NCBI RefSeq assembly: GCF_014773225.1 | Contig: NZ_JACXAJ010000001.1 | Span: 372,001 to 436,000 of the forward strand | Direction of reading: 5' to 3' | DNA from: Pontibacter aquaedesilientis | GTDB lineage: Bacteria > Bacteroidota > Bacteroidia > Cytophagales > Hymenobacteraceae | Length of the DNA: 64,000 nucleotides | Shown here: piece after piece, positions 15,583 through 23,351 of the stretch | Numbering within the stretch: position 1 is the first letter of the stretch | Layout of the letters: every line of letters begins with the position of its first letter | The notes under the pieces: model-generated | Seen by the model: only the letters and a program-made list of their open reading frames with translations | Told to the model about the DNA's origin: nothing | Database searches by the model: none | Position numbers and translations under genes: made by a program

Positions 15583-15612
15583 AAAAGGGGCAGATTACGA
15601 TCTGTCCCTTTT
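15583..15612. terminator. intrinsic terminator after SDR gene
   Basis: AAAAGGGGCAGAT-TACG-ATCTGTCCCTTTT, a 13-bp stem ending in a T-run. Confidence 0.85.
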
Positions 15613-15702
15613 GCTTTACTCCCTTAGCAATAAGTCATTCCTGATTTCCATACCCGTCATGTTGACCCTGACTGGCGATGATTCGAAGTAAAAATCTAAA
15701 TT

Positions 15703-15747
15703 ATATTGCACACAATATTGTTTTGCAAAATATGATTCATACCTTTG
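15703..15747 (+). promoter_or_regulatory. ohrR: ohrR promoter and OhrR operator
   Basis: Operator ATATTG-CACA-CAATAT at 15703-15718 is base-for-base the same 16-mer as at 16322-16337 before ohr. A TTG at 15718-15720 and TACCTTTG at 15740-15747 are 19 bases apart, a good -33/-7 pair, so the operator overlaps the -33 box. The TTG inside the -7 box is in frame with ohrR but must be upstream of the transcript start, which is why the ATG at 15772 is used. Confidence 0.75.
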
Positions 15748-15771
15748 CATAAGCAATTGCCCCAGATACCC

Positions 15772-16200
15772 ATGGAAGTACTCAAGCTGAAGAACCAAAT
15801 ATGCTTTCCTATTTATGCCTTATCCAGAGAGATAACGCAACTATACGGCAAGCACTTAAGCGAATTGGACGTTACCTATCCGCAGTATCTGGTGCTGTTA
15901 GTGCTGTGGGAGCATGACACCCAAACGGTAAACCAGATTGGAGAGAAGCTTTTCCTGGATAGCGGCACTTTAACGCCCTTGCTGAAGCGCATGGAGGCCA
16001 AAGAACTGCTTACCAGAAAAAGAAGCACAGTAGATGAGCGTGTAGTAGAGATCAGCCTGACTGAAAAGGGGTTGAGACTTAAGGACAAAGCGGCGTGTAT
16101 CCCATCACAAATGTTTGATGAAATGAATATCACTAAAGAAGAAGTAGACGCAATACGCACCATCACGAATAAACTTTTTGCCTTTAATAATAAAAAATAA
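15772..16200 (+). CDS. ohrR: OhrR-type MarR family organic-peroxide repressor
   Basis: 142 residues from the ATG at 15772. The N-terminus has Cys in QICFPIYALSREI, the position of the peroxide-sensing cysteine of OhrR, then the winged helix (NQIGEKLFLDSGTLTPLLKRME, RKRSTVDERVVEISLT). One-Cys or two-Cys OhrR proteins release DNA when this residue is oxidised by organic hydroperoxides. A second Cys is present (AACIPSQ). The ohr gene lies downstream under an identical operator, so a repressor-target pair is well supported. Confidence 0.9.
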   Translation: MEVLKLKNQICFPIYALSREITQLYGKHLSELDVTYPQYLVLLVLWEHDTQTVNQIGEKLFLDSGTLTPLLKRMEAKELLTRKRSTVDERVVEISLTEKGLRLKDKAACIPSQMFDEMNITKEEVDAIRTITNKLFAFNNKK

Positions 16201-16276
16201 ATCATTAAGGCTCTTCTGTTATTGGTTTACAATTAGTGCAACAAAGCCAGTAGGCATCAATAGGATCGAAATCTAA

Positions 16277-16305
16277 AGCGTACTAAACATTTAGAGAAGT
16301 ACGCT
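16277..16305. terminator. hairpin between ohrR and ohr
   Basis: AGCGTACT (16277-16284) and AGTACGCT (16298-16305) pair perfectly, followed by ATCATTTTAAAT. Probable terminator of ohrR. Confidence 0.5.
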
Positions 16306-16321
16306 ATCATTTTAAATATAA

Positions 16322-16350
16322 ATATTGCACACAATATAATTACACACAAT
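16322..16350 (+). promoter_or_regulatory. OhrR operator upstream of ohr
   Basis: ATATTG-CACA-CAATAT at 16322-16337 is identical to the ohrR operator. A second partial copy, ATTACACACAAT, follows directly at 16339-16350. The tandem arrangement suggests cooperative repression of ohr, 22 bases before the ATG. Confidence 0.75.
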
Positions 16351-16371
16351 CAAAATAATAAACTCAACGAA

Positions 16372-16803
16372 ATGCAAGCAATGTACATGGCCGCAGCAAC
16401 GGCAACAGGCGGAAGAAATGGCCAGGTAAAATCCGATAACGGAGTGTTAGATTTAGAAGTTAGAATGCCAAAGGCACTTGGTGGTGCTAACGACGACTTT
16501 ACAAACCCAGAGCAGATTTTCGCGGCAGGCTACGCAGCCTGTTTCGACAGTGCCTTGAACCTTGTGATCAAACAGCTAAAAGTAAAAACCGGCGAAACGG
16601 CAGTTACGGCAAAAGTATCGTTAGGAGCATTGGGAGAGGGCAGATTTGGCCTTGGTGTAGCGCTAGAGATAAACATACCGGATGTAAGCGCCGAACAAGC
16701 GCAAACACTTGCTGAGAGAGCACACCAGGTTTGCCCCTATTCCAACGCGCTGAAAAATAACGTAGAGGTAACGCTTGCAATAACGAACAGCCAATACGCA
16801 TAA
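16372..16803 (+). CDS. ohr: organic hydroperoxide resistance protein Ohr (OsmC/Ohr family)
   Basis: 143 residues, the normal Ohr length. Both catalytic cysteines are present: GYAACFDSALN and HQVCPYSNA. Ohr reduces organic peroxides with lipoylated or thiol donors. The N-terminal ATATGGRNGQVKSDNGVLDLEV and FTNPEQIFAAGYAACF segments are diagnostic. It is controlled by OhrR, as inferred from the shared operator. Confidence 0.95.
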   Translation: MQAMYMAAATATGGRNGQVKSDNGVLDLEVRMPKALGGANDDFTNPEQIFAAGYAACFDSALNLVIKQLKVKTGETAVTAKVSLGALGEGRFGLGVALEINIPDVSAEQAQTLAERAHQVCPYSNALKNNVEVTLAITNSQYA

Positions 16804-16900
16804 CCCTTGCAAGCCATTTATCTATGCTTCTAACTGCTAATTATTCTGCACAGGCATGACAGTAGTTTTTTATACCGGTATCATAGTGTAGGTTATAGTA

Positions 16901-16944
16901 TAAACCAAAACAGCCCGTCCCATAGGATGGGCTGTTTTGGTTTA
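16901..16944. terminator. strong intrinsic terminator after ohr
   Basis: Two 20-base arms (16901-16920, 16925-16944) with a single G:T pair and loop CATA; core AAAACAGCCC/GGGCTGTTTT. Works in both directions by sequence. Confidence 0.85.
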
Positions 16945-17087
16945 AGCAGTTGAGTATACCCTTCAAGTAAGTGTAAGCCAGTCGCTAATCCTTAAAATGT
17001 ATACAGGATTCTGGAAAACGTATTCAATTACTAGCGTTAGAAGTAAGATCTTTGTAATAAGAAATTAGCACTATAAAGGATACCATT

Positions 17088-18002
17088 ATGCAGCCAGTCA
17101 CCACCATATCTTCCGTTCGCGACATGTACCGCCTGTTGGGGCTGGCGGGGCCGCAGCACCCACTCATAGCCGTTATCCATGCCGAAGACGTACCCACTAA
17201 CATAGAAGCACCCAGTGACCGCTTCCTGCTCAACCTGTATATCATTGGTTTTAAAACCTCCGGAACAGGAAAGTTTTTCTATGGTCGCAATGCCTACGAT
17301 TTCCAGGATGGCACCCTGGTGTTTACCGCCCCGGGGCAGGTGCTTGCCTTCGACAGCGACCACCTGGCCACACCGCCGGGGGCCGGTGGCTGGACGATCC
17401 TCTTTCACCCTGACCTGTTAAGGCACTCATCGCTGGGCCGCTCCATATCCGACTACTCCTTTTTTGACTACGACATAAACGAGGCCCTGCACGTAGCCGA
17501 AAAGGAAAAGAAGATGTTGCAGGAGCTGGTGAATAACATCAGTACCGAGATCGGCCAGAACATGGACAAGCATTCGCAGGAGCTGATTGTGCACAATCTC
17601 GAAAGCATTTTAAAATACAGCAAGCGGTATTACGACCGGCAGTTCTATACCCGCAGCAACCTGAATAAAGATTACCTGGTGCGGTTTGAACAATACCTCA
17701 AAACCTACTTCGCTTCGCCGGAACTGACAGAAAAAGGCTTGCCCACCGTGCAGCAATGTGGTGAGGCCCTACATATGTCGGGCTATTACTTAAGCGATTT
17801 GTTAAAAGCCGAAACCGGTAAAAGCGCCAAGGAGCACATACACTTATACCTGGTAGACCAGGCCAAAAACCTGTTGCTTGGTTCTACACGCTCGGTTAGC
17901 GAGATAGCCTACGAACTGGGCTTCGGATACCCGCAGCACTTCAGCAAATTATTTAAAGCGCAAACCGGTTATAGCCCCTCCGAATACCGCAACCTGAATT
18001 AG
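17088..18002 (+). CDS. AraC family transcriptional regulator
   Basis: 304 residues. A cupin-like N-terminal ligand domain is followed by a C-terminal double HTH: first helix pair around TVQQCGEALHMSGYYLSDLL, second around SVSEIAYELGFGYPQHFSKL and KAQTGYSPSEYR, the AraC signature. It lies just upstream of, and in the same direction as, a metallo-hydrolase, SDR and membrane-protein series (18071-20751), which are likely targets. The inducer is unknown. Confidence 0.9.
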   Translation: MQPVTTISSVRDMYRLLGLAGPQHPLIAVIHAEDVPTNIEAPSDRFLLNLYIIGFKTSGTGKFFYGRNAYDFQDGTLVFTAPGQVLAFDSDHLATPPGAGGWTILFHPDLLRHSSLGRSISDYSFFDYDINEALHVAEKEKKMLQELVNNISTEIGQNMDKHSQELIVHNLESILKYSKRYYDRQFYTRSNLNKDYLVRFEQYLKTYFASPELTEKGLPTVQQCGEALHMSGYYLSDLLKAETGKSAKEHIHLYLVDQAKNLLLGSTRSVSEIAYELGFGYPQHFSKLFKAQTGYSPSEYRNLN

Positions 18003-18070
18003 CAGCGTACGGTGGTAGAACGGATGTTCTAGAACATCATTCAGACCGCCTTTGCACAGAATATTATCAC

Positions 18071-19198
18071 ATGACAAGAACCCAAAAAGGGTTCATGCGG
18101 GCAGATATTGCCCTACTGAGCCTTATTATACTGATCACAACAACAGGATGTATCTATATGCAGCTACCACAATTTGGAAAAAAACCTACGGGGCAGCGCC
18201 TCGAACGCATCAAACAATCACCTAATTTCCGCGATGGCAGGTTTCAAAACCTGAGCCCCACAACCACGGTGTCGGAGGGGTATAGCTATGCGGGTGTGAT
18301 GTACGATTATTTATTCGGGAAGAAGCAGGATGTAAAGCCCGACCATACTATTCCTGTGGTAAAAACCGACCTGCAAAACTTGCCTGCCGAAGATGTACTG
18401 GTATGGTTTGGGCACTCTTCTTACCTGTTACAAGTAGATAGCAAGAAAATTTTGGTTGACCCTGTGCTAAGCGGTTATGCCTCCCCGGTAAGTTGGACCA
18501 CGAAGGCATTCGATGGCACCGATGTGTATAAGCTCGAAGACCTGCCGGCTGTGGATATCCTGCTCATCACCCACGACCATTACGACCACCTTGATTATGA
18601 GACTATGAAAGGCCTGAAAGATAAAGTGGGTATGGTGATTTGCGGGTTGGGTGTAGGCGCTCACCTGGAGCACTGGGGCTTTCCGGCAAACAGGATCATC
18701 GAAAAAGACTGGTGGGAAACGGTAGCCATCAGCGGCAACATGAACATACACCTTACACCGGCACGCCACTTCTCGGGCCGTGGGTTAAAGCGCGACCAAA
18801 CACTGTGGACATCCTTCGTGGTGGAAACAGCTTCAAGGAAAATCTTCCTTGGCGGTGATAGCGGTTACGATTCACATTTCGAGACCATCGGGAAAAAGTT
18901 TGGGGGCTTCGACTTAGCCATTCTAGAAAATGGCCAATACAATGTAGCCTGGCACCAGATACATACACTACCCGAAGAACTGGTGCAGGCTGCCCAAGAC
19001 TTGAATGCCAAACGCATATTACCTGTACACTCCGGCAAGTTCGATTTGGGAGGACACCCTTGGTACGAGCCTTTGGAAATGGCCTTTAAGTATGCAGCAG
19101 AAGCCAACCTGCCACTTGCCACACCCATGATTGGTGAATTAGTGCTGCTTAATGATAGCAGCCAGGTATTTACCCCATGGTGGCAGGGTATAAAATAA
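18071..19198 (+). CDS. MBL-fold metallo-hydrolase, lipoprotein
   Basis: 375 residues. The N-terminus has a hydrophobic stretch ending in a lipobox (TTTGC). The metallo-beta-lactamase fold shows LVWFGHSSYLLQVD, ITHDHYDHLDYE (HxHxDH), PARHFSGRG and FLGGDSGYD, and a late PVHSGKFDL histidine. The pattern resembles NAPE-PLD/UlaG-like hydrolases that act on lipid or sugar phosphates. Envelope location is inferred from the lipobox. An SDR gene follows after 52 bases. Confidence 0.88.
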   Translation: MTRTQKGFMRADIALLSLIILITTTGCIYMQLPQFGKKPTGQRLERIKQSPNFRDGRFQNLSPTTTVSEGYSYAGVMYDYLFGKKQDVKPDHTIPVVKTDLQNLPAEDVLVWFGHSSYLLQVDSKKILVDPVLSGYASPVSWTTKAFDGTDVYKLEDLPAVDILLITHDHYDHLDYETMKGLKDKVGMVICGLGVGAHLEHWGFPANRIIEKDWWETVAISGNMNIHLTPARHFSGRGLKRDQTLWTSFVVETASRKIFLGGDSGYDSHFETIGKKFGGFDLAILENGQYNVAWHQIHTLPEELVQAAQDLNAKRILPVHSGKFDLGGHPWYEPLEMAFKYAAEANLPLATPMIGELVLLNDSSQVFTPWWQGIK

Positions 19199-19250
19199 AC
19201 CCAGGCCATAACACCAGGAATAACATTTAGTAACAATTAAAATTAAAAAG

Positions 19251-20225
19251 ATGAATCAAAATACATTTGGAAAGCAAGGGTGGACACCCGATAGAATAAA
19301 AAGCTTACAAGGCAAAACCTACGTGATTACAGGCACCACAAGCGGCACGGGTTATGAGGCAGCGCGGATACTGCTATCCAGGGGCGCAAAAGTGGTGATG
19401 TTAAACCGCAATACCGGCAAATCAGAAGAGGTGATGGCGACTTACAGAAAAGAACTCGGTGATGGCATCGATGTTTCATTTATCCGGATGGATCTGGCAG
19501 AACAGGCTTCTGTAAAAAAAGCTGCAGCCGAGGTGCTTGAAAAAGTGACGCATATTGATGCACTGATTTGCAATGCTGCCATTGCCCAGGTGCCAAAGCA
19601 GAAACTTACCGTTGATGGCTTTGAAAGCCAGCTTGGCGTGAACCACTACGGCCACTTCACGCTTCAAGGCCTGCTCTTTCCATTGATTGAAAAGTCCATG
19701 GGGCGGATTGTAGTGGTGGGCAGTGAAGGCTATAAAATGGGCCTGAAAACCATCAAGTTTGACGATATGAACTGGGACAGGGACTACACCGGAAACGATG
19801 CCTATAGCCAGAGTAAATTGGCGCAGATAATGACTGTTTATGAGCTGCAGGACAGGTTGATGGAGGCTGGCAACACGAATGTAAAAGTATATGCTTGTCA
19901 CCCCGGCGCTTCTTCTACTTCTCTGATCAAAACCAGCGGCAGTCTGATGACACGTTTCGTTTGGCAGCTGATAAAAATATCGCCATTGGTACAGTCAGCG
20001 GAAAAAGGCGCTTATCCTATGTTGATGTGCGCCACAGAGCCCAACCTAGTCCAAACCGCCTTCTATGGCCCTACCGGAAGAAATTATTGGACAGGCCCTG
20101 TTGGCGAATGCAAGTTAGAGCCACATGCCAAGGATAAACCTGTTGCAGTTGAACTGTGGACTTTATCAGAAAAAGTAACAGGTATAACACTCCAGGTGAA
20201 GCAGCATGCCATTGAAACAGTTTAA
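19251..20225 (+). CDS. SDR family oxidoreductase (retinol dehydrogenase/protochlorophyllide reductase-like)
   Basis: 324 residues. TGTTSGTGYEAAR is the cofactor-binding glycine motif (the normal TGxxxGxG with Thr for Ile), then CNAAIAQ, the active-site Ser in VVVGSEG and YSQSK for the catalytic Tyr/Lys. The length and C-terminal extension fit the long-chain retinol dehydrogenase-like group. It lies in the cluster of oxidoreductases behind the AraC regulator. Confidence 0.88.
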   Translation: MNQNTFGKQGWTPDRIKSLQGKTYVITGTTSGTGYEAARILLSRGAKVVMLNRNTGKSEEVMATYRKELGDGIDVSFIRMDLAEQASVKKAAAEVLEKVTHIDALICNAAIAQVPKQKLTVDGFESQLGVNHYGHFTLQGLLFPLIEKSMGRIVVVGSEGYKMGLKTIKFDDMNWDRDYTGNDAYSQSKLAQIMTVYELQDRLMEAGNTNVKVYACHPGASSTSLIKTSGSLMTRFVWQLIKISPLVQSAEKGAYPMLMCATEPNLVQTAFYGPTGRNYWTGPVGECKLEPHAKDKPVAVELWTLSEKVTGITLQVKQHAIETV

Positions 20226-20250
20226 ATGAACCTTTTAAAAACTTAACAAC

Positions 20251-20751
20251 ATGGATATTTTAAAAGCAGCAACAGACTGGGCTAAAGCCGAACTTTTTTC
20301 TACGCCCTTTTTCATTCTTTTCGGACTGGCGTTTATGGCAGGAAGCCTTGGGTTCTGGCAATTGGGAAAAACCGACATAGCAAGGGCCTACATCATACCC
20401 ACTTTGGTTGCAGGTGTTTTACTCCTAACCATAGGGCTTGGCTTATTTTTCACCAACAAATCAAGAATAACGCAGTTTGAGAAAGCTTATAATACAGATG
20501 CGTCGGCTTTTGTAGCCTCCGAAATTGTGCGTGCAGAAAGCACGTTAAACGAGTACAAAACCATCGTTTTCAAGATTGTGCCTCTCATAATTATTGCGGC
20601 AGCCTTGATCATCATCTTTATCAATACGCCAACCTGGCGGGCCATCAGTATCACTACTATAGCCATGATGATTGTTATTTTACTGATAGATGGAACGGCC
20701 CATGCCCGTATTGACGCTTATCACAAACAATTAATCATGCATCACAAATAG
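20251..20751 (+). CDS. hypothetical membrane protein
   Basis: 166 residues with four hydrophobic segments: FFILFGLAFMAGSLGFW, IIPTLVAGVLLLTIGLGLFF, IVPLIIIAAALIIIFI and AISITTIAMMIVILLI. A polar cytoplasmic or periplasmic loop of about 45 residues lies between helices two and three. I do not recognise a family. It is 25 bases after the SDR gene and 27 before the next, so it belongs to the same operon. Confidence 0.75.
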   Translation: MDILKAATDWAKAELFSTPFFILFGLAFMAGSLGFWQLGKTDIARAYIIPTLVAGVLLLTIGLGLFFTNKSRITQFEKAYNTDASAFVASEIVRAESTLNEYKTIVFKIVPLIIIAAALIIIFINTPTWRAISITTIAMMIVILLIDGTAHARIDAYHKQLIMHHK

Positions 20752-20778
20752 TTTGACGCCTTTATCAGCTAGCTAAAT

Positions 20779-21468
20779 ATGGCTGACACAGCTTTATCAA
20801 AAGGTATGAAAGTAATTCTTACAGGTGCCACCGGAATGGTAGGCAAAGGCGTTTTATTAGAATGCCTGGACGATATCCGGATAGAGCAAGTGCTTTTGAT
20901 CAACCGGTCTCCAATAGACATTGATCACCCTAAAATGAAGGAGATTCTTCACAGCGATTTCACAGATTTTAGCTCTATTCAGAATGACTTTGAGGGTTTT
21001 GATGCTTGTTTTCATTGCATGGGGGTATCTTCTGCAGGTATAAGCAACGAAACCTATTATAAGCTAACATATTCCGTTACGGAAGCACTGGTTGATGCCG
21101 TTTACAAGGCCAACCCCAACATGTTTTTTACTTATGTCTCGGGGGCAGGTACAGACAGCACCGAAAAAAGCAGCACCATGTGGGCGCGGGTAAAAGGTAA
21201 AACCGAAAATATGATTTTCAACAAAGGTTTTAAGGATGCCTATGCATTTCGGCCGGGAGTGATTCTGCCCGAACGTGGCGTTAAATCAAAAACAACCCTC
21301 TACAATTCAATGTATATCCTTACCCGACCTATTTTTCCTTTTTTAAAGAAAATGAAATCGGTAACCACAACCATAAACATCGGCAAAGCCATGGTTAATC
21401 TGATTGGTCATCCTCAGGACTTAAAACTTCTGGAAGGAGATGATATTAATCGGCTGGCGAATAAGTAG
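20779..21468 (+). CDS. NAD(P)-binding epimerase/dehydratase-like protein
   Basis: 229 residues. The Rossmann motif LTGATGMVGKGVLLE at the N-terminus, FTDFSSI, CFHCMGVSS and TYVSGAGTD are typical of short atypical/extended SDR proteins of the NmrA/HTATIP2-like group that bind NAD(P) without clear catalytic residues. It could be a sensor or reductase. An internal ATG at 20806 is an alternative start. Last gene of the putative operon; a terminator follows at 21508. Confidence 0.82.
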   Translation: MADTALSKGMKVILTGATGMVGKGVLLECLDDIRIEQVLLINRSPIDIDHPKMKEILHSDFTDFSSIQNDFEGFDACFHCMGVSSAGISNETYYKLTYSVTEALVDAVYKANPNMFFTYVSGAGTDSTEKSSTMWARVKGKTENMIFNKGFKDAYAFRPGVILPERGVKSKTTLYNSMYILTRPIFPFLKKMKSVTTTINIGKAMVNLIGHPQDLKLLEGDDINRLANK

Positions 21469-21507
21469 AAAGTAACTCAAAGCACCCATTTTGTGTGTGA
21501 GCTATAG

Positions 21508-21538
21508 CGGTTTGGGGCTGACTTAAACCGGTTTTTTG
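21508..21538 (+). terminator. intrinsic terminator
   Basis: CGGTTT and AAACCG close an 11-base loop, followed directly by GTTTTTTGTTTT. Confidence 0.75.
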
Positions 21539-21627
21539 TTTTAATCAGTATATTAGGAAATAAAATATTGAAAAATAAAATCCGCTTTTGTTCATACTCT
21601 GACCATTAGCAGTAAACGACAACGATT

Positions 21628-22233
21628 ATGAGAATATTAATTATAGGAGGAAAAGGAACAATTGGAAAGCCCGTAGCGGAACACTTCCAAAACGAGAACG
21701 AAGTGATTGTGGCAGGCAGGAGTAGTGGAGACATTAACATTGATATAGCCGACGCTGACTCCATCGAAAAAGGATTGAAAGCCCTGAAAAAAGTTGACGC
21801 TATTATCTGTATTGCAGGCGAAGCTAAATGGGCCGACTTTAATGATCTTACTGAAGACGATTATTATATCGGGCTGAGAAGTAAATTGATGGGGCAGGTA
21901 AACCTGGTTCGGATTGGGAAAGACTATTTAACCGAAGGCGGCTCGATCACGCTCTCAACCGGAATATTAGCAGACGACCCTGTGGCCAAAACGACAAGCG
22001 CGGCGATGGTAAATGGTGCAATTCACAGTTTCGTTAAGGCAGTGGCATTAGAAATTGAAAAGGGCATTCGGGTAAATGCGGTATCGCTGGGCATGGTGGA
22101 AGATGCCTATGACAAGTACAAGGCTTATTTCCCGGGACACAACCCCGTACCTATGAAGAAAGCAGTCAATGCTTTTGTGAGAAGTGTTAATGGGAAGGGC
22201 AATGGGGAGATTATCCGCGTGTATGAATACTAG
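21628..22233 (+). CDS. short-chain dehydrogenase-like protein
   Basis: 201 residues, shorter than classical SDRs. GGKGTIGKPVAEHF is the nucleotide-binding motif, ICIAGEAKW replaces NNAG, and LSTGILADDP holds a candidate catalytic Ser; the expected YxxxK is not clear (TTSAAMVNGAIHSF instead of a Tyr-Lys pair). So cofactor binding is likely but the usual catalysis is doubtful. Similar proteins are common in Bacteroidota as short SDR proteins. Confidence 0.8.
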   Translation: MRILIIGGKGTIGKPVAEHFQNENEVIVAGRSSGDINIDIADADSIEKGLKALKKVDAIICIAGEAKWADFNDLTEDDYYIGLRSKLMGQVNLVRIGKDYLTEGGSITLSTGILADDPVAKTTSAAMVNGAIHSFVKAVALEIEKGIRVNAVSLGMVEDAYDKYKAYFPGHNPVPMKKAVNAFVRSVNGKGNGEIIRVYEY

Positions 22234-22249
22234 ACGGTAAAGGCATTAG

Positions 22250-22405
22250 ATGGCTGGAAAAACAAATTTATCTGACTTGGTAAAAGGCATGGCCCCCAGA
22301 CTTAACGTTGGAGAATATGTCTTTTGTGCCGTCAACAATTTGAGCGAGATTGATCGTGAAAGCACTATCTGTGAATTCAAAGAAAATAAGATACCACAAT
22401 CATGA
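22250..22405 (+). pseudogene. truncated ACT domain-containing protein (N-terminal remnant, 51 codons)
   Basis: The frame beginning MAGKTNLSDLVKGMAPRLN and continuing GEYVFCAVNNLSEID reads like the first third of a roughly 130-residue ACT-domain protein known in many bacteria (LLKGM.P.LN.GEYVFC pattern). After CEFKENKIPQS it meets TGA and nothing resembling the rest of the domain follows before the next gene. It is too short to fold alone, so I call it a remnant. Confidence 0.6.
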
Positions 22406-22591
22406 TTGAATAAAGTGAAACATACACCCATCAGGTTTCCATACCTATTTTTACTCCTCATCACTATACAAGTGCAACAATTATCCGTGCAAAATTTGTA
22501 AAATTTAATAGGATTTCTATCTTGGATAATTCCTGACCAATCCTATAAGCTAACATGCAAATTATCAAAAAAAGATAAATCACCTTTATGG

Positions 22592-23224
22592 GTGGATTTC
22601 TCTATTTTTTTAATACTGATAGCGATTTCCTACTTCAAGCCCATACCATTCCCTTGGAAAGTACCTGCGATTGCCTTTATAATTATCATTTATATACTTT
22701 ACTTTTATAAAGACCTGAAGCCGATAGGTTTAGGTCAACTCAGATGGAAAGAAACCCTTCTGTGGGGGGCAGCTATTGCGCTGACTATAGTGGTAGGAGT
22801 CAGTAACATTTTTAATCCCATCATGGAGCGCTTACTAGACCACCAGGTGGATGTTTCTGCCTATGGTCCGTTGAAGGGAAATTCAGAATTTGTCTTAGAT
22901 TACTGGTGGAAAGCAATGATAAGTGCGGCTATCGCAGAAGAAATCTTCTATCGTGGCTTTACCTTCTACTTTCTGGAAAGAGTATTCAACAATTTCAAGT
23001 ACCACCAACATGTAATCGTTTTGCTGACAGCTCTTTATTTCGGGTTTTCTCATAGTTTTCAAGGTATAACCGGTGTGCTGGGCATTATGGTGGCTGCCCT
23101 AGTATTTGGAAGTGGGTACTACCTGAGTAGAAAAAATCTATACGCACTGTTTTTAGCCCATGCTTTAGTTGACAGCTGGTCATTATTCTCATTATACAAA
23201 GGTGGGATCAGCTTATTTTTTTAA
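22592..23224 (+). CDS. CPBP family intramembrane (CAAX-like) metalloprotease, 5' end probably frame-broken
   Basis: 210 residues from GTG at 22592, with five or six membrane segments. CPBP motifs are present: AAIAEEIFYRGF (the EExxxR motif), YFGFSHS and ALFLAHALVDS. The family cleaves prenylated or other membrane proteins, or has scaffold roles. The sequence immediately before GTG (KDKSPLW in the same frame) looks like coding, and an ATG at 22555 would join it if the A7 run at 22567-22573 had one base fewer. See the finding on this run. Confidence 0.8.
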   Translation: MDFSIFLILIAISYFKPIPFPWKVPAIAFIIIIYILYFYKDLKPIGLGQLRWKETLLWGAAIALTIVVGVSNIFNPIMERLLDHQVDVSAYGPLKGNSEFVLDYWWKAMISAAIAEEIFYRGFTFYFLERVFNNFKYHQHVIVLLTALYFGFSHSFQGITGVLGIMVAALVFGSGYYLSRKNLYALFLAHALVDSWSLFSLYKGGISLFF

Positions 23225-23351
23225 CCCTTGGCCTATCCAGGCACGGCTATCTGAATCTATTCCGCTATTGACATTAGGTGAGGCAATTTTTCATTTCCGC
23301 GACATTAAACCTTTTTCACAGGTATAGCTCTAACCGAAAATCGGTAAACTC

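Noticed and set aside
6663..17000. Integration of an island into tRNA-Ser with a duplicated 3' end
   Set aside because: No second copy of the tRNA 3' sequence (TTCGAATCCC...) was found downstream in the window, so target duplication is unsupported.
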